Positions 9,013-18,378 of a DNA stretch of 64,000 nt are shown here, piece after piece. Position 1 is the first letter of the stretch. The number at the start of each line of letters is the position of its first letter. Under the pieces are notes generated by a model. It did not search any database. It had not been told where the DNA came from and saw only the letters and a list, made by a program, of their open reading frames with translations. The stretch is from Halothiobacillaceae bacterium (GTDB lineage Bacteria > Pseudomonadota > Gammaproteobacteria > Halothiobacillales > Halothiobacillaceae). A program made the translations under genes and the position numbers. The stretch covers positions 1 to 64,000 of the forward strand of contig JAQVHL010000004.1 of NCBI GenBank assembly GCA_028696185.1, read 5' to 3'.

Positions 9013-12000
9013 ATGAGCCCATGTCCCGAGCCCCGGTCGTTCTCCTCGCGCCGCATTGCGATCGGCACGGCGGCGATTTATGTGCTGGTTGCCGGGGCCT
9101 GGATTTATTTCTCCGATGCCCTGCTGGGGGGCGTTCTCAGCTCTCCGGAAAACATTACCCTGGTGCAGATGTACAAGGGCGGCGGCTTCGTGCTGGTCAC
9201 GGGGCTGCTTTTGTATGTTTTTTTGCGTGCCAGCCTGCGTCTGGCTTTCCAGAAGGGCGAAGCCGAGGGCGTGGCGCGGCTGCAGGTGCGCGAAACGGGG
9301 GAGTCCCCGGCGCCGCAGGTGCAGGGGTTTTTTCTGCCCTGGCTGTTGTTTGGCGCCTCTTCGGTGGTGGTGTTCGCTCTGGGGATGATGGGGCAGTCCT
9401 GGCTGGATCAGCGCATGATTCTCAACCAGGAGCGCAACCTCGATGCCATTGCCCAGCTCAAGGCGCGGGAGATTGCCGCCTGGCGTGAGGAGCGCTTCGA
9501 TGATTTGCGTTCGCTGACCGGCAATCGGCGGGTGGCGGATGATCTTGCGCTTGTCATCGAGGGACGGTCCACGCCGTTCTTGCGCGATTCCATCGTGGCG
9601 CGGCTGGAGGCCATGCTGCAGGCCTATGGTTACACGAACATCTATCTCGTCAACGCCGAGGGGCAGGTGCAGTTGTCCGTGGGGCTGCCTGAGCCTCTGG
9701 GTGGGATTGCTCAGGCCCTGGCGCGTCATGCCATGCAGGATCGGGAGATTCATCAATCGGGTATTCATGACACGGGGGATGTGAACTGGCCGCACATGGA
9801 TATTGCCGGTCCCGTCACGGGCAGCCAGGGGGTGGCCGGTGCGCTGGTTCTGCGTGTCGATCCATCCCGGCAGTTGTTTCCCATCATGCATCGCTGGGCG
9901 GATCAGGGTGAAACCGGTGAAATCCTGCTGCTGGAACTGCATCCTGAATTGAACGGCGTGGTGCGCGTGAACCGCCCGCGTCTTGCGCCCTGGGTCAAGG
10001 AGCTGAGCTTTATCGCGCCGGATGCGCTGACCGACGACATGCCCATGGCGCAGGCACTGCATGGGAAGGAAGGCGTCGTAACCGGTCGTGATTACCGTCA
10101 GGTGGCGGTGCTCGCTTCCGTGCGTCGTGTGCCGGGCAGCGACTGGGTCGTGGTGGCCAAGATCGATCGGGAGGAGGTCCAGGCACCGATCCGCGAGGCG
10201 GGCTTGCTCGTCATTCTGGTCACGCTGGCTCTGCTGCTGGTGATGGTCTCGCTGATCTGGTTCTGGGTGCGTGCGCAGGGGGCGCGGCATCAGCGGCAGC
10301 TCTGGCAGGCGATTCAGGAGCGTCGCGCCCTCGTGGAGCATTACGACTACCTCAGCCGTTATGCCAACGATGTCATCCTGTTGCTGGACGAGCATGGGCA
10401 GATCGTGGAGGCAAACGATCGGGCCGAGCAGGTCTATGGGCGGGCACGGGAGGCGCTGATTGGCATGAGCTTTCTTGAGCTGCACGCGCCCGCCGCGCTG
10501 GGCATGGCCTATCGCGACACACCGCTTTATCGCGCCGGTAGCGCCCTGTTTGAAACCCGGCATCGCCGGGCCGATGGGGTCGAGTTTCCGGTGGAGGTCA
10601 GCGCCCGGCGTATCGACGTACAAGGTCGGACCTTTGTGCAGGAGATCGTGCGTGACATCAGTGAGCGCAAGCAGAGCGAGGCGCGCATCCTGCGTCTGAA
10701 CAAGCTCTACGCCATGCTTAGCGCCACCAACCAGATGATCGTGCGTGTACCGCGGCGCGAGGAGCTTTTGCATGAAATCTGCCGGATTCTCGTCGAATCC
10801 GGGTTGATCGGCGGGGCGTCGGTGCTGATCGAGGAGACGTCCGAGGCGGGGGGGCGCCAGCTGGTGGAGGTGGCGGAGCCGGGGCGTGAGCCGCCGGGCG
10901 GGCGCCTCAAACGGGCTGGCCAGTTGGGTGCGTTGATGGAACGGGTGCGTACGGCGGGCGCCCTGATCTGCAATGGCGCGGCGTCTGAACCTTCGCGCTG
11001 CACGTCCTGCCGTCTGGAAGGGCGTGCCCTGGCTGTTCTGCCGCTCAGGCTGGGCGAGCGGCTGCTGGGCTTGCTGATGGTCGAATCGCCGGCGGCAGCG
11101 TTTTTTGATGAGGACTTGGTCAACCTGCTGCGCGAGCAAAGCCGCGATCTGTCCTTCGGTCTGGAAAACCTTCAGCGCGAGCAGGCGCGCGCGCAGGCGC
11201 TGGCAGCCGAAGCGCAGGCGCGTCAGCGCCTGGAAATGGTCATGAGCGTCAGTCCGGCGGTCATTTACGCCATCGAGCTTGAGACGGTGAAGCGGCCTTT
11301 CCGTGGTCGACTGGCCTTTCTTTCCGCGTCCTTCGAGGCGCTGACCGGCCTTGAGTCCACCGATCTGTATGAAGGCGAGGTTTTCGAGCGTTGGAGCCGC
11401 CATCTGCATCCGGACGACCGGGAAAAGGCTCAGAACGCAGGGGAGTCCCTGGAGCAAGGTGGGCGTCTTTTGCTGCAGTATCGGGTGCGCCATGCGGACG
11501 GTCATTACCTGTATGTGCAGGATTCCTCAATGCTCGTGCAGGGGGAGGGGGCGCGCAAGCCGTTGCTGGTGGGAGCCTGGCTGGACATTTCCGCCCTCAA
11601 GCGGGTCGAGGAAGCCCTGCGGGCCGAAGAAGCGCGTTACCACCAGTTGTTTGATATCACTCCGCTGCCCATGTGGGTTGTCGATCGCGCCACACAGCGT
11701 TTTCTGGATGTGAATCTGGCGGCGCTGACCCATTACGGCTACCCGCGGGAGGATTTTCTGGCCCTGGACATGACGCAACTGAATGCCGGCTCGCCTCGCG
11801 TGATCGATGAGTCGGCCATGGGTCATGCGCCCTATCTGGGCTGCCACCGCACAGCAGACGGTCGTGAAATCGATGTGCAGGTATTCAGTCATCCCTTCGA
11901 ATACGAAGGACGGGCCGCGCGTCTGGTGCTGGCGCAGGATGTGACCGAACGTCTGCGTGCCGAGGCCCAGCAGCGGCTGGCCGCCACGGTGTTCGAGGGC

Positions 12001-13683
12001 GCGGCCGAGGCTATTGCGGTCTGCGACGCGGCCTACCGTGTGTTGACGGTGAACGACACGTTCACCCGGCTGACCGGCTACCCACTGATCGAGGTGAAGG
12101 ACAAGGATGCCCGCTTCCTGGACAACGAGGGGGCGAATCCGCCGGACACCCTGGACAATCTCTGGTCCTCACTGGACACCCTGGGGCATTGGGCGGGCGA
12201 GCTGAATTTCCGGCGCAAGTCCGGCGAGGTCTTCCCCGTGTGGCTGGGCATGAGCGCGGTGCGTGATGCCGACCGCCGCCTGTCGCATTACATCCTGATG
12301 TTTTCCGATCTTTCCGAACAGCGCGCCGCGCAGGAAGCCATTCACTTTCTTTCCTATCACGATTCCCTGACCGGTCTGCCCAATCGCAGCCTGCTGCGCG
12401 ACCGTCTGGAGCAGGCCCTGCAGGCTTCCGTGCAAAACGGTACGCAGGGCGCCTTGCTGTACCTCGATCTGGATCGTTTCAAGAATATCAACGACTCCCT
12501 GGGGCACGAGGTCGGCGACAAGCTGATCGAGAAAGTGGCGCGCCGCCTGCAGGACAGCCTGGGCGCGCAGGCCACCCTGAGCCGGCAGGGCGGGGATGAG
12601 TTCTTCGTTTTGCTGACCGAAAGCGGGGATGCCGCACAGGTGGCGCGTTATGCCCAGACCCTGCTTGACCGGATCGCCGAACCTTTCGACATCGACGGGC
12701 AAACCATCAGCACCTCGCTGAGCATCGGCATCACCCTGTACCCGGATGATGCGGGGGATTCCGAAACCCTGCTCAAGCAAGCCGATGCCGCGCTGTTCTA
12801 CGCCAAGGCTGCAGGGCGAAACGTGTTCCGCTTTTTTACCGACGACATGAATATCGATGCACGCGAGCGGCTGGAGCTGGAAAACAGCCTGCGCCGCGCC
12901 ATCGAAAACAACGAACTGAGCCTGCATTACCAGCCGCAGTACGCTCTGGCGGATGGGCATATGGTCGGTGCCGAGGCCCTGTTGCGCTGGCAGCATCCGC
13001 GTTTGGGTGCGGTGCAGCCGATGCGTTTCATCCCCATTGCCGAGGACAGCGGCCTGATTGTGTCCATCGGCGCCTGGGTGCTGCGCGAGGCCTGTGCGCA
13101 GATGCGCCGCTGGCTGGATGCGGGGCTGGATATGCCCTGTGTGGCCGTCAATCTGTCGGCTCTGCAGTTCCGTCGGGAAGGGCTGGAAGCGCTGGTCGAA
13201 GAAACCCTGCGCGAAACCGGCATTCCTGCCGGGCGCCTGGAGCTGGAACTGACTGAATCGATACTCATGCAGGACACGGACAATACCCTGCAGACCGTGC
13301 AAAGCTTGAAGGCGCTCGGTGTGCGTCTGTCCATCGACGATTTCGGCACCGGTTATTCCAGCCTGAGCTATCTGCGCCGTTTCGCGGTGGACAAGCTCAA
13401 GATCGACCAGTCCTTTGTGCGCGAAGCGGTGCGCAGCCCGGATGCGGCGGCCATCGTGCATGCGGTTGTCCAGCTGGCGCGGGGGCTTGGGCTGCGTACC
13501 ATCGCCGAGGGGGTGGAGATGCGTGCGCATGTCGAATATCTGCTGCGCGAGGGCTGCGATGAGGTGCAGGGTTTTTATTTCGGGCGCCCGATGCCGCAGG
13601 CTGAGCTGACGCGTCTTTTACGCGAGGGTCATCGGGCCGAAGTGCCGTCCTTGCCCGACGCACCGCCTTCGGAGCCGGTATGA
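9013..13683 (+). CDS. Multi-PAS/GAF GGDEF-EAL cyclic-di-GMP enzyme
   Basis: 1556-residue inner-membrane signalling protein. It has about three hydrophobic segments before residue 125, an extracytoplasmic sensory region (about 130-390) and another membrane helix near 394-416. Cytoplasmic PAS (about 436-550), GAF-like (565-715) and three further PAS-type modules (735-1100) follow. The GGDEF domain (1105-1275) has an intact GGDEF near 1192 and the LDLDRFKNINDSLGH motif, but the RxxD product-inhibition site five residues upstream is absent. The EAL domain (1280-1530) keeps EAL at 1321, NLSALQF, ELTES, DDFGTGYSS, KIDQSF, AEGVE and QGFYF, so both activities are plausible. Its stop overlaps the next gene by ATGA, which suggests translational coupling. 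The signal sensed is unknown. Confidence 0.93.
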   Translation: MSPCPEPRSFSSRRIAIGTAAIYVLVAGAWIYFSDALLGGVLSSPENITLVQMYKGGGFVLVTGLLLYVFLRASLRLAFQKGEAEGVARLQVRETGESPAPQVQGFFLPWLLFGASSVVVFALGMMGQSWLDQRMILNQERNLDAIAQLKAREIAAWREERFDDLRSLTGNRRVADDLALVIEGRSTPFLRDSIVARLEAMLQAYGYTNIYLVNAEGQVQLSVGLPEPLGGIAQALARHAMQDREIHQSGIHDTGDVNWPHMDIAGPVTGSQGVAGALVLRVDPSRQLFPIMHRWADQGETGEILLLELHPELNGVVRVNRPRLAPWVKELSFIAPDALTDDMPMAQALHGKEGVVTGRDYRQVAVLASVRRVPGSDWVVVAKIDREEVQAPIREAGLLVILVTLALLLVMVSLIWFWVRAQGARHQRQLWQAIQERRALVEHYDYLSRYANDVILLLDEHGQIVEANDRAEQVYGRAREALIGMSFLELHAPAALGMAYRDTPLYRAGSALFETRHRRADGVEFPVEVSARRIDVQGRTFVQEIVRDISERKQSEARILRLNKLYAMLSATNQMIVRVPRREELLHEICRILVESGLIGGASVLIEETSEAGGRQLVEVAEPGREPPGGRLKRAGQLGALMERVRTAGALICNGAASEPSRCTSCRLEGRALAVLPLRLGERLLGLLMVESPAAAFFDEDLVNLLREQSRDLSFGLENLQREQARAQALAAEAQARQRLEMVMSVSPAVIYAIELETVKRPFRGRLAFLSASFEALTGLESTDLYEGEVFERWSRHLHPDDREKAQNAGESLEQGGRLLLQYRVRHADGHYLYVQDSSMLVQGEGARKPLLVGAWLDISALKRVEEALRAEEARYHQLFDITPLPMWVVDRATQRFLDVNLAALTHYGYPREDFLALDMTQLNAGSPRVIDESAMGHAPYLGCHRTADGREIDVQVFSHPFEYEGRAARLVLAQDVTERLRAEAQQRLAATVFEGAAEAIAVCDAAYRVLTVNDTFTRLTGYPLIEVKDKDARFLDNEGANPPDTLDNLWSSLDTLGHWAGELNFRRKSGEVFPVWLGMSAVRDADRRLSHYILMFSDLSEQRAAQEAIHFLSYHDSLTGLPNRSLLRDRLEQALQASVQNGTQGALLYLDLDRFKNINDSLGHEVGDKLIEKVARRLQDSLGAQATLSRQGGDEFFVLLTESGDAAQVARYAQTLLDRIAEPFDIDGQTISTSLSIGITLYPDDAGDSETLLKQADAALFYAKAAGRNVFRFFTDDMNIDARERLELENSLRRAIENNELSLHYQPQYALADGHMVGAEALLRWQHPRLGAVQPMRFIPIAEDSGLIVSIGAWVLREACAQMRRWLDAGLDMPCVAVNLSALQFRREGLEALVEETLRETGIPAGRLELELTESILMQDTDNTLQTVQSLKALGVRLSIDDFGTGYSSLSYLRRFAVDKLKIDQSFVREAVRSPDAAAIVHAVVQLARGLGLRTIAEGVEMRAHVEYLLREGCDEVQGFYFGRPMPQAELTRLLREGHRAEVPSLPDAPPSEPV

Positions 13684-16457
13684 GCGTTGCGATGTCCGCC
13701 GCGCGTCCGGCGCATCATTCCTCGCTGCGCGTCCGTCTGGCGCGCGGTCTGATCCTGAGCGTTACCGTATTCGCGCTGACGGGGGCGGGCCTGCTGTTTT
13801 ACCTGCTGGCCAGCAGCCTGCGTACTCAGGCTGTGGAGCGAGCTCAATCCCTGGCCGATGCCGTGCGGATGGGCATCGCTGTGTCCGGGGACGATGTTGC
13901 CCGGCTTTCCGAACGGGTGGATTCGCTGGCGGCGCTGGAGGGCGTGGTAAAAATTCTGGTGCTGCGTGGCGACCCGCCCCGTTTGTGGGTGCAGGGGATT
14001 GCCCCCGAAGCGCCACGTTGGGGGGCCGCCTACCCGGTGGACTGGCCCGCCTTGCGCGCCGATGCCGGACGTGTTCCCCGATGGTCCGATCTGGGGGGCG
14101 CCTGGTGGTACACGAAAGTGCTGGATCGCCTTGAGGATCAACCCGTTGCCATCATCGTTCATCTGGATACCTCCGCCGAACGGCGCAGACTGGTTTTCGG
14201 CGCCCTGATTCTCTGCGGTGGCCTATGGCTGGCGGCGCTCCTCATCGCGATGCTGGTCCTGCGCTGGGTGGAGAGCGGCGTCCTGCGCCCGGTTCGGGCG
14301 ATGGAGCAGGCCCTTGAGCGCCGCACCGCTGGCGAAAGTGCTGCGCGGGCGCCGGTTCTGGCCGGCGATGCGCTGGGTGTTCTGGCGCGGCGGCTCAATG
14401 CCTTGATGGATGCACACGACAACGAGAAGCGCTGGAGCCGCCAGCGCGACACCCTGCTGGAAGGCACAACGGATTTTGTCGCTCTGATCGATGCGCAGGG
14501 GCAGCCCTTGTACCTGAATCGGGCTGCGCGACGCATGACCGGGCTGGGCGAGACGCCGCTTGAGGGCTGTCATCTGCGTGATTTTCTCTCGCCCGAGGCG
14601 CAGCAGCGCCTGTTCGAGCAAGCCATACCGCACGCGCTGGACGACGGGTTCTGGTCGGGTGAGCTGGCCCTGTCGGATCGTCAGGGTGGGAGCACCCCCC
14701 TCTCGCTGCTCATCATGACCCTGCGCGAGCCGGATGGGCGATTGAATGCGCTGGCCTGCGTGGGGCGTGACATCGGCCCACTGCGACAGGCGGAAGCGGA
14801 CCATCAACTGGCCGCGCAGGTGTTTCTGCACAGCCGCGAGGCCATTGTCATCACCGATCCCCAGCGGCGTATCCTGGCCGTCAACCCGGCGTTTTGCACG
14901 ATGACCGGGTACACGGCGGAGGAGGTGATTGGCCATACCCCGCGCATGCTTAACTCCGGCCGCTCCGACCGCGCGTTCTACAACGGCATGTGGGCGCGTA
15001 TCGCCCAGCAGGGACACTGGCAGGGCGAGATCTGGAACCGGCGCAAGAGCGGGGAGATTTATCCCGAGTGGCTGTCGATCAGCGAGGTGCGCAATGGCGC
15101 GGGGGAAGTGACGCATTACATCGGCCTTGCGCAGGATATTTCCGAACGCAAGGTGGCCGAGGCGCGTATCGAACGGCTGGCGTTTTACGATCCGCTGACG
15201 GATCTGCCCAACCGTTCGCTGCTGGAAGATCGCGCCCATCTGGCGCTGGCCGATGCGCGGCGCGAGGAAACCGAGGTTTCCCTGCTGTTCCTCGATCTGG
15301 ATCGTTTCAAGAACATCAACGACACGCTGGGCCACATGGTGGGCGATTTGCTGTTGCAGCAGGTGGCCGAGCGTCTGCGCGGCTGTGTGCGCGAGGCGGA
15401 TACCATCTCGCGCCTGGGCGGCGATGAATTCATCCTGCTGCTGCCCGGCGCGGGCCAGGAGGGCGCGGGCCGGGTGGCGGAGGATATCCTGGCGCGGGTT
15501 TCCGAGGCCATGGAACTGGGTGTGCATCGCCTGACCATCACGCCCAGTGTGGGGATCAGCGTGTTTCCCCATGACGGCGAGGATCTGGAAACCCTGCTCA
15601 AGCATGCCGATACGGCCATGTATCACGCCAAGGAAGCCGGCCGCAACGCATATCAGTTCTTCATGCCGAGCATGAATCAGGCGGCCGCCGAGCGCGTGCG
15701 TCTGGAGGCGGGGCTGCGTCACGCCATTGAGCGTGGCGAGCTCTCGCTGGTCTACCAGCCGCAGGTGGCGCTTGAGGACGGGCGACTGGTCGGGGCCGAG
15801 GCGCTGTTGCGCTGGACCAGCGCGGAGCTGGGCGGCGTTTCGCCCGCCCGTTTCATCCCGGTGGCGGAAGAAACCGGTCTGATCGTGCGCTTCGGCGCCT
15901 GGGTGATGAACGAAGCCTGTCGGCAGATGGCCGTCTGGCGGGAGGCCGGGCTCGATCTGGTGCCGGTGGCCGTCAATCTATCCGCGCGGCAGTTTCAGCA
16001 GCCGGGGCTGGCGGACGCGGTAGCGCGCGCCTGCGATGCCCACGGCATCGCTCCCGCCCTGCTGGAGCTGGAGCTGACCGAAAGCACCCTGATGCGCCAG
16101 CAGCAGGCCGTGCTGGACAACCTCGACCGCCTGTCGGGCGCCGGACACCGTCTGGCCATTGACGATTTCGGCACCGGTTATTCCAATCTGGGCTATCTGC
16201 GCCATCTGCCGATCCACAAGTTGAAGATCGATCAATCCTTTGTGCGTGACATCCAGGCCGAGCCGGATGAGGCGGTGATCGTCAATGCCCTGATTGGCCT
16301 TGCGCATGGGCTGGGATTGCAGGTGGTGGCCGAAGGGGTGGAAACGCCGGAGCAGCGCGACAATCTTCACCGTCATGCCTGTGACGTGGCCCAGGGGTAT
16401 CATTACGCCCGCCCTCTGCCGCCTGAGGCGTTCGCCGCCTGGCTTGCCAGGACTTGA
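13680..16457 (+). CDS. HAMP-PAS-PAS-GGDEF-EAL cyclic-di-GMP enzyme
   Basis: 925 residues. A membrane helix (about 25-45), a periplasmic loop to about 170, a second helix (about 175-197), a HAMP-like linker (194-244), two PAS modules (257-370 and 374-490), GGDEF (494-660) and EAL (671-920) can be traced. The active site GGDEF lies near 580 and is preceded by READ at the I-site position, so product feedback inhibition is expected here, unlike in the upstream partner. EAL lies at 707, and the other catalytic motifs (NLSARQF, ELTEST, DDFGTGYSN, KIDQSF, AEGVET) are intact. It is co-translated with the preceding gene. Two complete bifunctional enzymes in one overlapping pair is less usual than one of each type. 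Confidence 0.93.
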   Translation: MSVAMSAARPAHHSSLRVRLARGLILSVTVFALTGAGLLFYLLASSLRTQAVERAQSLADAVRMGIAVSGDDVARLSERVDSLAALEGVVKILVLRGDPPRLWVQGIAPEAPRWGAAYPVDWPALRADAGRVPRWSDLGGAWWYTKVLDRLEDQPVAIIVHLDTSAERRRLVFGALILCGGLWLAALLIAMLVLRWVESGVLRPVRAMEQALERRTAGESAARAPVLAGDALGVLARRLNALMDAHDNEKRWSRQRDTLLEGTTDFVALIDAQGQPLYLNRAARRMTGLGETPLEGCHLRDFLSPEAQQRLFEQAIPHALDDGFWSGELALSDRQGGSTPLSLLIMTLREPDGRLNALACVGRDIGPLRQAEADHQLAAQVFLHSREAIVITDPQRRILAVNPAFCTMTGYTAEEVIGHTPRMLNSGRSDRAFYNGMWARIAQQGHWQGEIWNRRKSGEIYPEWLSISEVRNGAGEVTHYIGLAQDISERKVAEARIERLAFYDPLTDLPNRSLLEDRAHLALADARREETEVSLLFLDLDRFKNINDTLGHMVGDLLLQQVAERLRGCVREADTISRLGGDEFILLLPGAGQEGAGRVAEDILARVSEAMELGVHRLTITPSVGISVFPHDGEDLETLLKHADTAMYHAKEAGRNAYQFFMPSMNQAAAERVRLEAGLRHAIERGELSLVYQPQVALEDGRLVGAEALLRWTSAELGGVSPARFIPVAEETGLIVRFGAWVMNEACRQMAVWREAGLDLVPVAVNLSARQFQQPGLADAVARACDAHGIAPALLELELTESTLMRQQQAVLDNLDRLSGAGHRLAIDDFGTGYSNLGYLRHLPIHKLKIDQSFVRDIQAEPDEAVIVNALIGLAHGLGLQVVAEGVETPEQRDNLHRHACDVAQGYHYARPLPPEAFAAWLART

Positions 16458-16512
16458 ACCCGCCGGTGGCTTGCGGCATCTTCGCGCCTTCCTATCGGGA
16501 TCAACGAATATC

Positions 16513-17472
16513 ATGACGGCCGCCATCGCCATACGCGGATTGACCAAAACCTATCGCAACGGGGTTCAGGCCCTGCGCGGTATTGACCTTACGGTGGATA
16601 CGGGGGATTTTTTCGCCCTGCTGGGCCCCAACGGGGCGGGCAAATCCACCACCATCGGCATTCTTTCCTCGCTGGTGGATAAAAGCGACGGGCAGGTTCG
16701 GGTGTTCGGCCACGACCTGGACCGGGAGCGAGGAGCGGTAAAGGCCGCCATCGGCGTGGTACCGCAGGAGTTCAACTTCAACGGTTTCGAGCCGGTGGAG
16801 GAAATCGTCATCAACCAGGCCGGATTCTACGGCCTGCCCCGTGACGAGGGGCGCCGCCGCGCCGGTGAGCTGCTGGAGGCGCTGGGACTGGCCGACAAGC
16901 GCCGCGCCATGGCACGCGAGCTCTCCGGCGGCATGAAACGGCGGCTGATGATTGCCCGAGCCCTGGTGCACCGGCCGCGACTGCTGATCCTGGACGAGCC
17001 GACCGCCGGTGTGGACATCGAACTGCGCCGCGGCATGTGGCAGTTCCTGCGCGAGGTCAACCAGGCCGGCACCACCATCGTGCTCACCACGCATTATCTG
17101 GAAGAGGCGGAAAGCCTGTGCCGGCACATCGCCATCATTGACGAGGGCCGGCTGGTGGAGCGTTCCAGCATGCGCGCCCTGCTTGACCGGTTGCACCAGG
17201 AAACCTTCGTGCTCGATCTCGCACAGCCGCTCGATGTTGCGCCCGTGCTGCCGGTGCTCGGGGTGCGTCTGTCCGACCCGCTGACCCTGGAGGTGGACAT
17301 CGCCCGTGACCGCCCCCTGAACGCCCTGTTCGCCGCCCTGAGCGAGGCGGGCATTGAGGTCAAGAGCCTGCGCAACAAGGCCAACCGCCTGGAAGCGCTT
17401 TTCCTGAGCCTGACCGCGCGTGGCGCGGCGGCTGAATGCCGCGACGATGGAGCCCCGCATGACCCCGCGTGA
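16513..17472 (+). CDS. yadG: ABC-2 transporter ATPase, YadG type
   Basis: 319-residue ATP-binding subunit. Walker A is GPNGAGKSTT, the signature is LSGGMKRRLMIARAL and Walker B is LLILDEPTAGVD, followed by a C-terminal region typical of drug/polysaccharide ABC-2 exporters. ATG at 16513 opens directly with the ATPase fold (MTAAIAIRGLTKTYRNG). Longer readings of the frame run into the EAL gene and are rejected. The permease gene overlaps its 3' end. The substrate of the E. coli YadGH pair is not established. Confidence 0.9.
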   Translation: MTAAIAIRGLTKTYRNGVQALRGIDLTVDTGDFFALLGPNGAGKSTTIGILSSLVDKSDGQVRVFGHDLDRERGAVKAAIGVVPQEFNFNGFEPVEEIVINQAGFYGLPRDEGRRRAGELLEALGLADKRRAMARELSGGMKRRLMIARALVHRPRLLILDEPTAGVDIELRRGMWQFLREVNQAGTTIVLTTHYLEEAESLCRHIAIIDEGRLVERSSMRALLDRLHQETFVLDLAQPLDVAPVLPVLGVRLSDPLTLEVDIARDRPLNALFAALSEAGIEVKSLRNKANRLEALFLSLTARGAAAECRDDGAPHDPA

Positions 17473-18232
17473 GCAGTTCAATGCCTTCAATACCTTGCTG
17501 ACCAAGGAAATCCTGCGCTTTTCGCGCATCTGGGTGCAGACCATCCTCCCGCCGATGATTACCACGGCGCTGTACTTCGTGATTTTTGGCGAGTTGATCG
17601 GCGCGCGCATCGGCGAGGTCGAAGGCTTCCGCTACATGGATTACATCGTGCCGGGGCTGATCCTGATGACGGTCATCACCCAGTCCTATGCCAATGTGGT
17701 TTCCTCGTTCTATGGCGCCAAGTTCCAGCGCCACATCGAGGAATTGATGGTCTCGCCCATGCCGGTCGGGCTCATCATTGCCGGGTTTGTGGCCGGCGGC
17801 GTGGCGCGCGGCCTGATCGTGGGGCTTGCGGTCATGCTCGTCGCCGCATTCTTTGCCGATCTGGCCCTGCACAGCCTGTTCCTGCTGCTCGCGGTCGCCT
17901 TGCTCACCGCCATGCTGTTTTCGCTCGGCGGGCTCATCAACGCCGTGTTTGCCAATAGTTTCGATGATGTTTCCATCGTCCCGACCTTCGTTCTCACCCC
18001 GCTGACCTACCTGGGCGGGGTGTTCTATTCCGTCAGCATGCTGCCCGGATTCTGGCAGCAGATTTCGCTGGTCAACCCCGTGCTGTATATCGTCAATGGC
18101 TTTCGCTACGCCATGCTTGGTGTCTCGGATGTGTCGATCGGGGCCAGCCTCGGCCTGTTGTCCCTCGGTGTGATGGGGCTGTTCCTGTGGGCCCATTACC
18201 TGCTGCGCAGCGGGCGCGGATTGCGCGGTTGA
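17459..18232 (+). CDS. yadH: ABC-2 permease, YadH type
   Basis: 257-residue membrane subunit partnering the upstream ATPase. It closely follows the YadH pattern: an N-terminal FSRIWVQTILPPMITTALYF segment, the YMDYIVPGLILM and AKFQRHIEELMVSPMP blocks, VPTFVLTPLTYLGGVFYS, and about six membrane helices. ATG at 17459 was chosen for GGAG six bases upstream. An in-frame ATG at 17447 is possible. The gene starts inside the last codons of the ATPase gene, so the two are translationally coupled. Confidence 0.9.
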   Translation: MTPREQFNAFNTLLTKEILRFSRIWVQTILPPMITTALYFVIFGELIGARIGEVEGFRYMDYIVPGLILMTVITQSYANVVSSFYGAKFQRHIEELMVSPMPVGLIIAGFVAGGVARGLIVGLAVMLVAAFFADLALHSLFLLLAVALLTAMLFSLGGLINAVFANSFDDVSIVPTFVLTPLTYLGGVFYSVSMLPGFWQQISLVNPVLYIVNGFRYAMLGVSDVSIGASLGLLSLGVMGLFLWAHYLLRSGRGLRG

Positions 18233-18311
18233 GCCTGTGCTGATGCGCGCCTTGAACCCTGCCCACCGCGTACGCGTCCGTACTCCCCGCTTGTGATGCC
18301 TTGACGTAGGC

Positions 18312-18358
18312 TTGACGCTTGTTTTACGCAGGGTGATGTAAGCTTCGAAATATCACCC
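18312..18358 (+). promoter_or_regulatory. Promoter-like element and inverted repeat before the leukocidin-like gene
   Basis: TTGACG occurs twice, at 18301-18306 and 18312-18317, 11 bases apart. Downstream is a perfect 7-bp inverted repeat, GGGTGAT (18331-18337) and ATCACCC (18352-18358), separated by 14 bases and ending 20 bases before the start codon. It may be an operator overlapping the -10 region or a 5' leader hairpin. A clear -10 box is not visible. Confidence 0.4.
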
Positions 18359-18378
18359 CTGTGGCAAAGGAGAAACCC

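Noticed and set aside
8410-11505. A 1031-codon open frame on the minus strand
   Set aside because: It is antisense to the DsrE-like and first GGDEF-EAL genes. Composition is His/Gln/Arg/Pro-rich with no domain, as expected from reading GC-rich genes backwards.
9013-16457. A possible hybrid two-component kinase in the PAS-rich proteins
   Set aside because: No HisKA or HATPase motif occurs; the output domains are GGDEF and EAL only.
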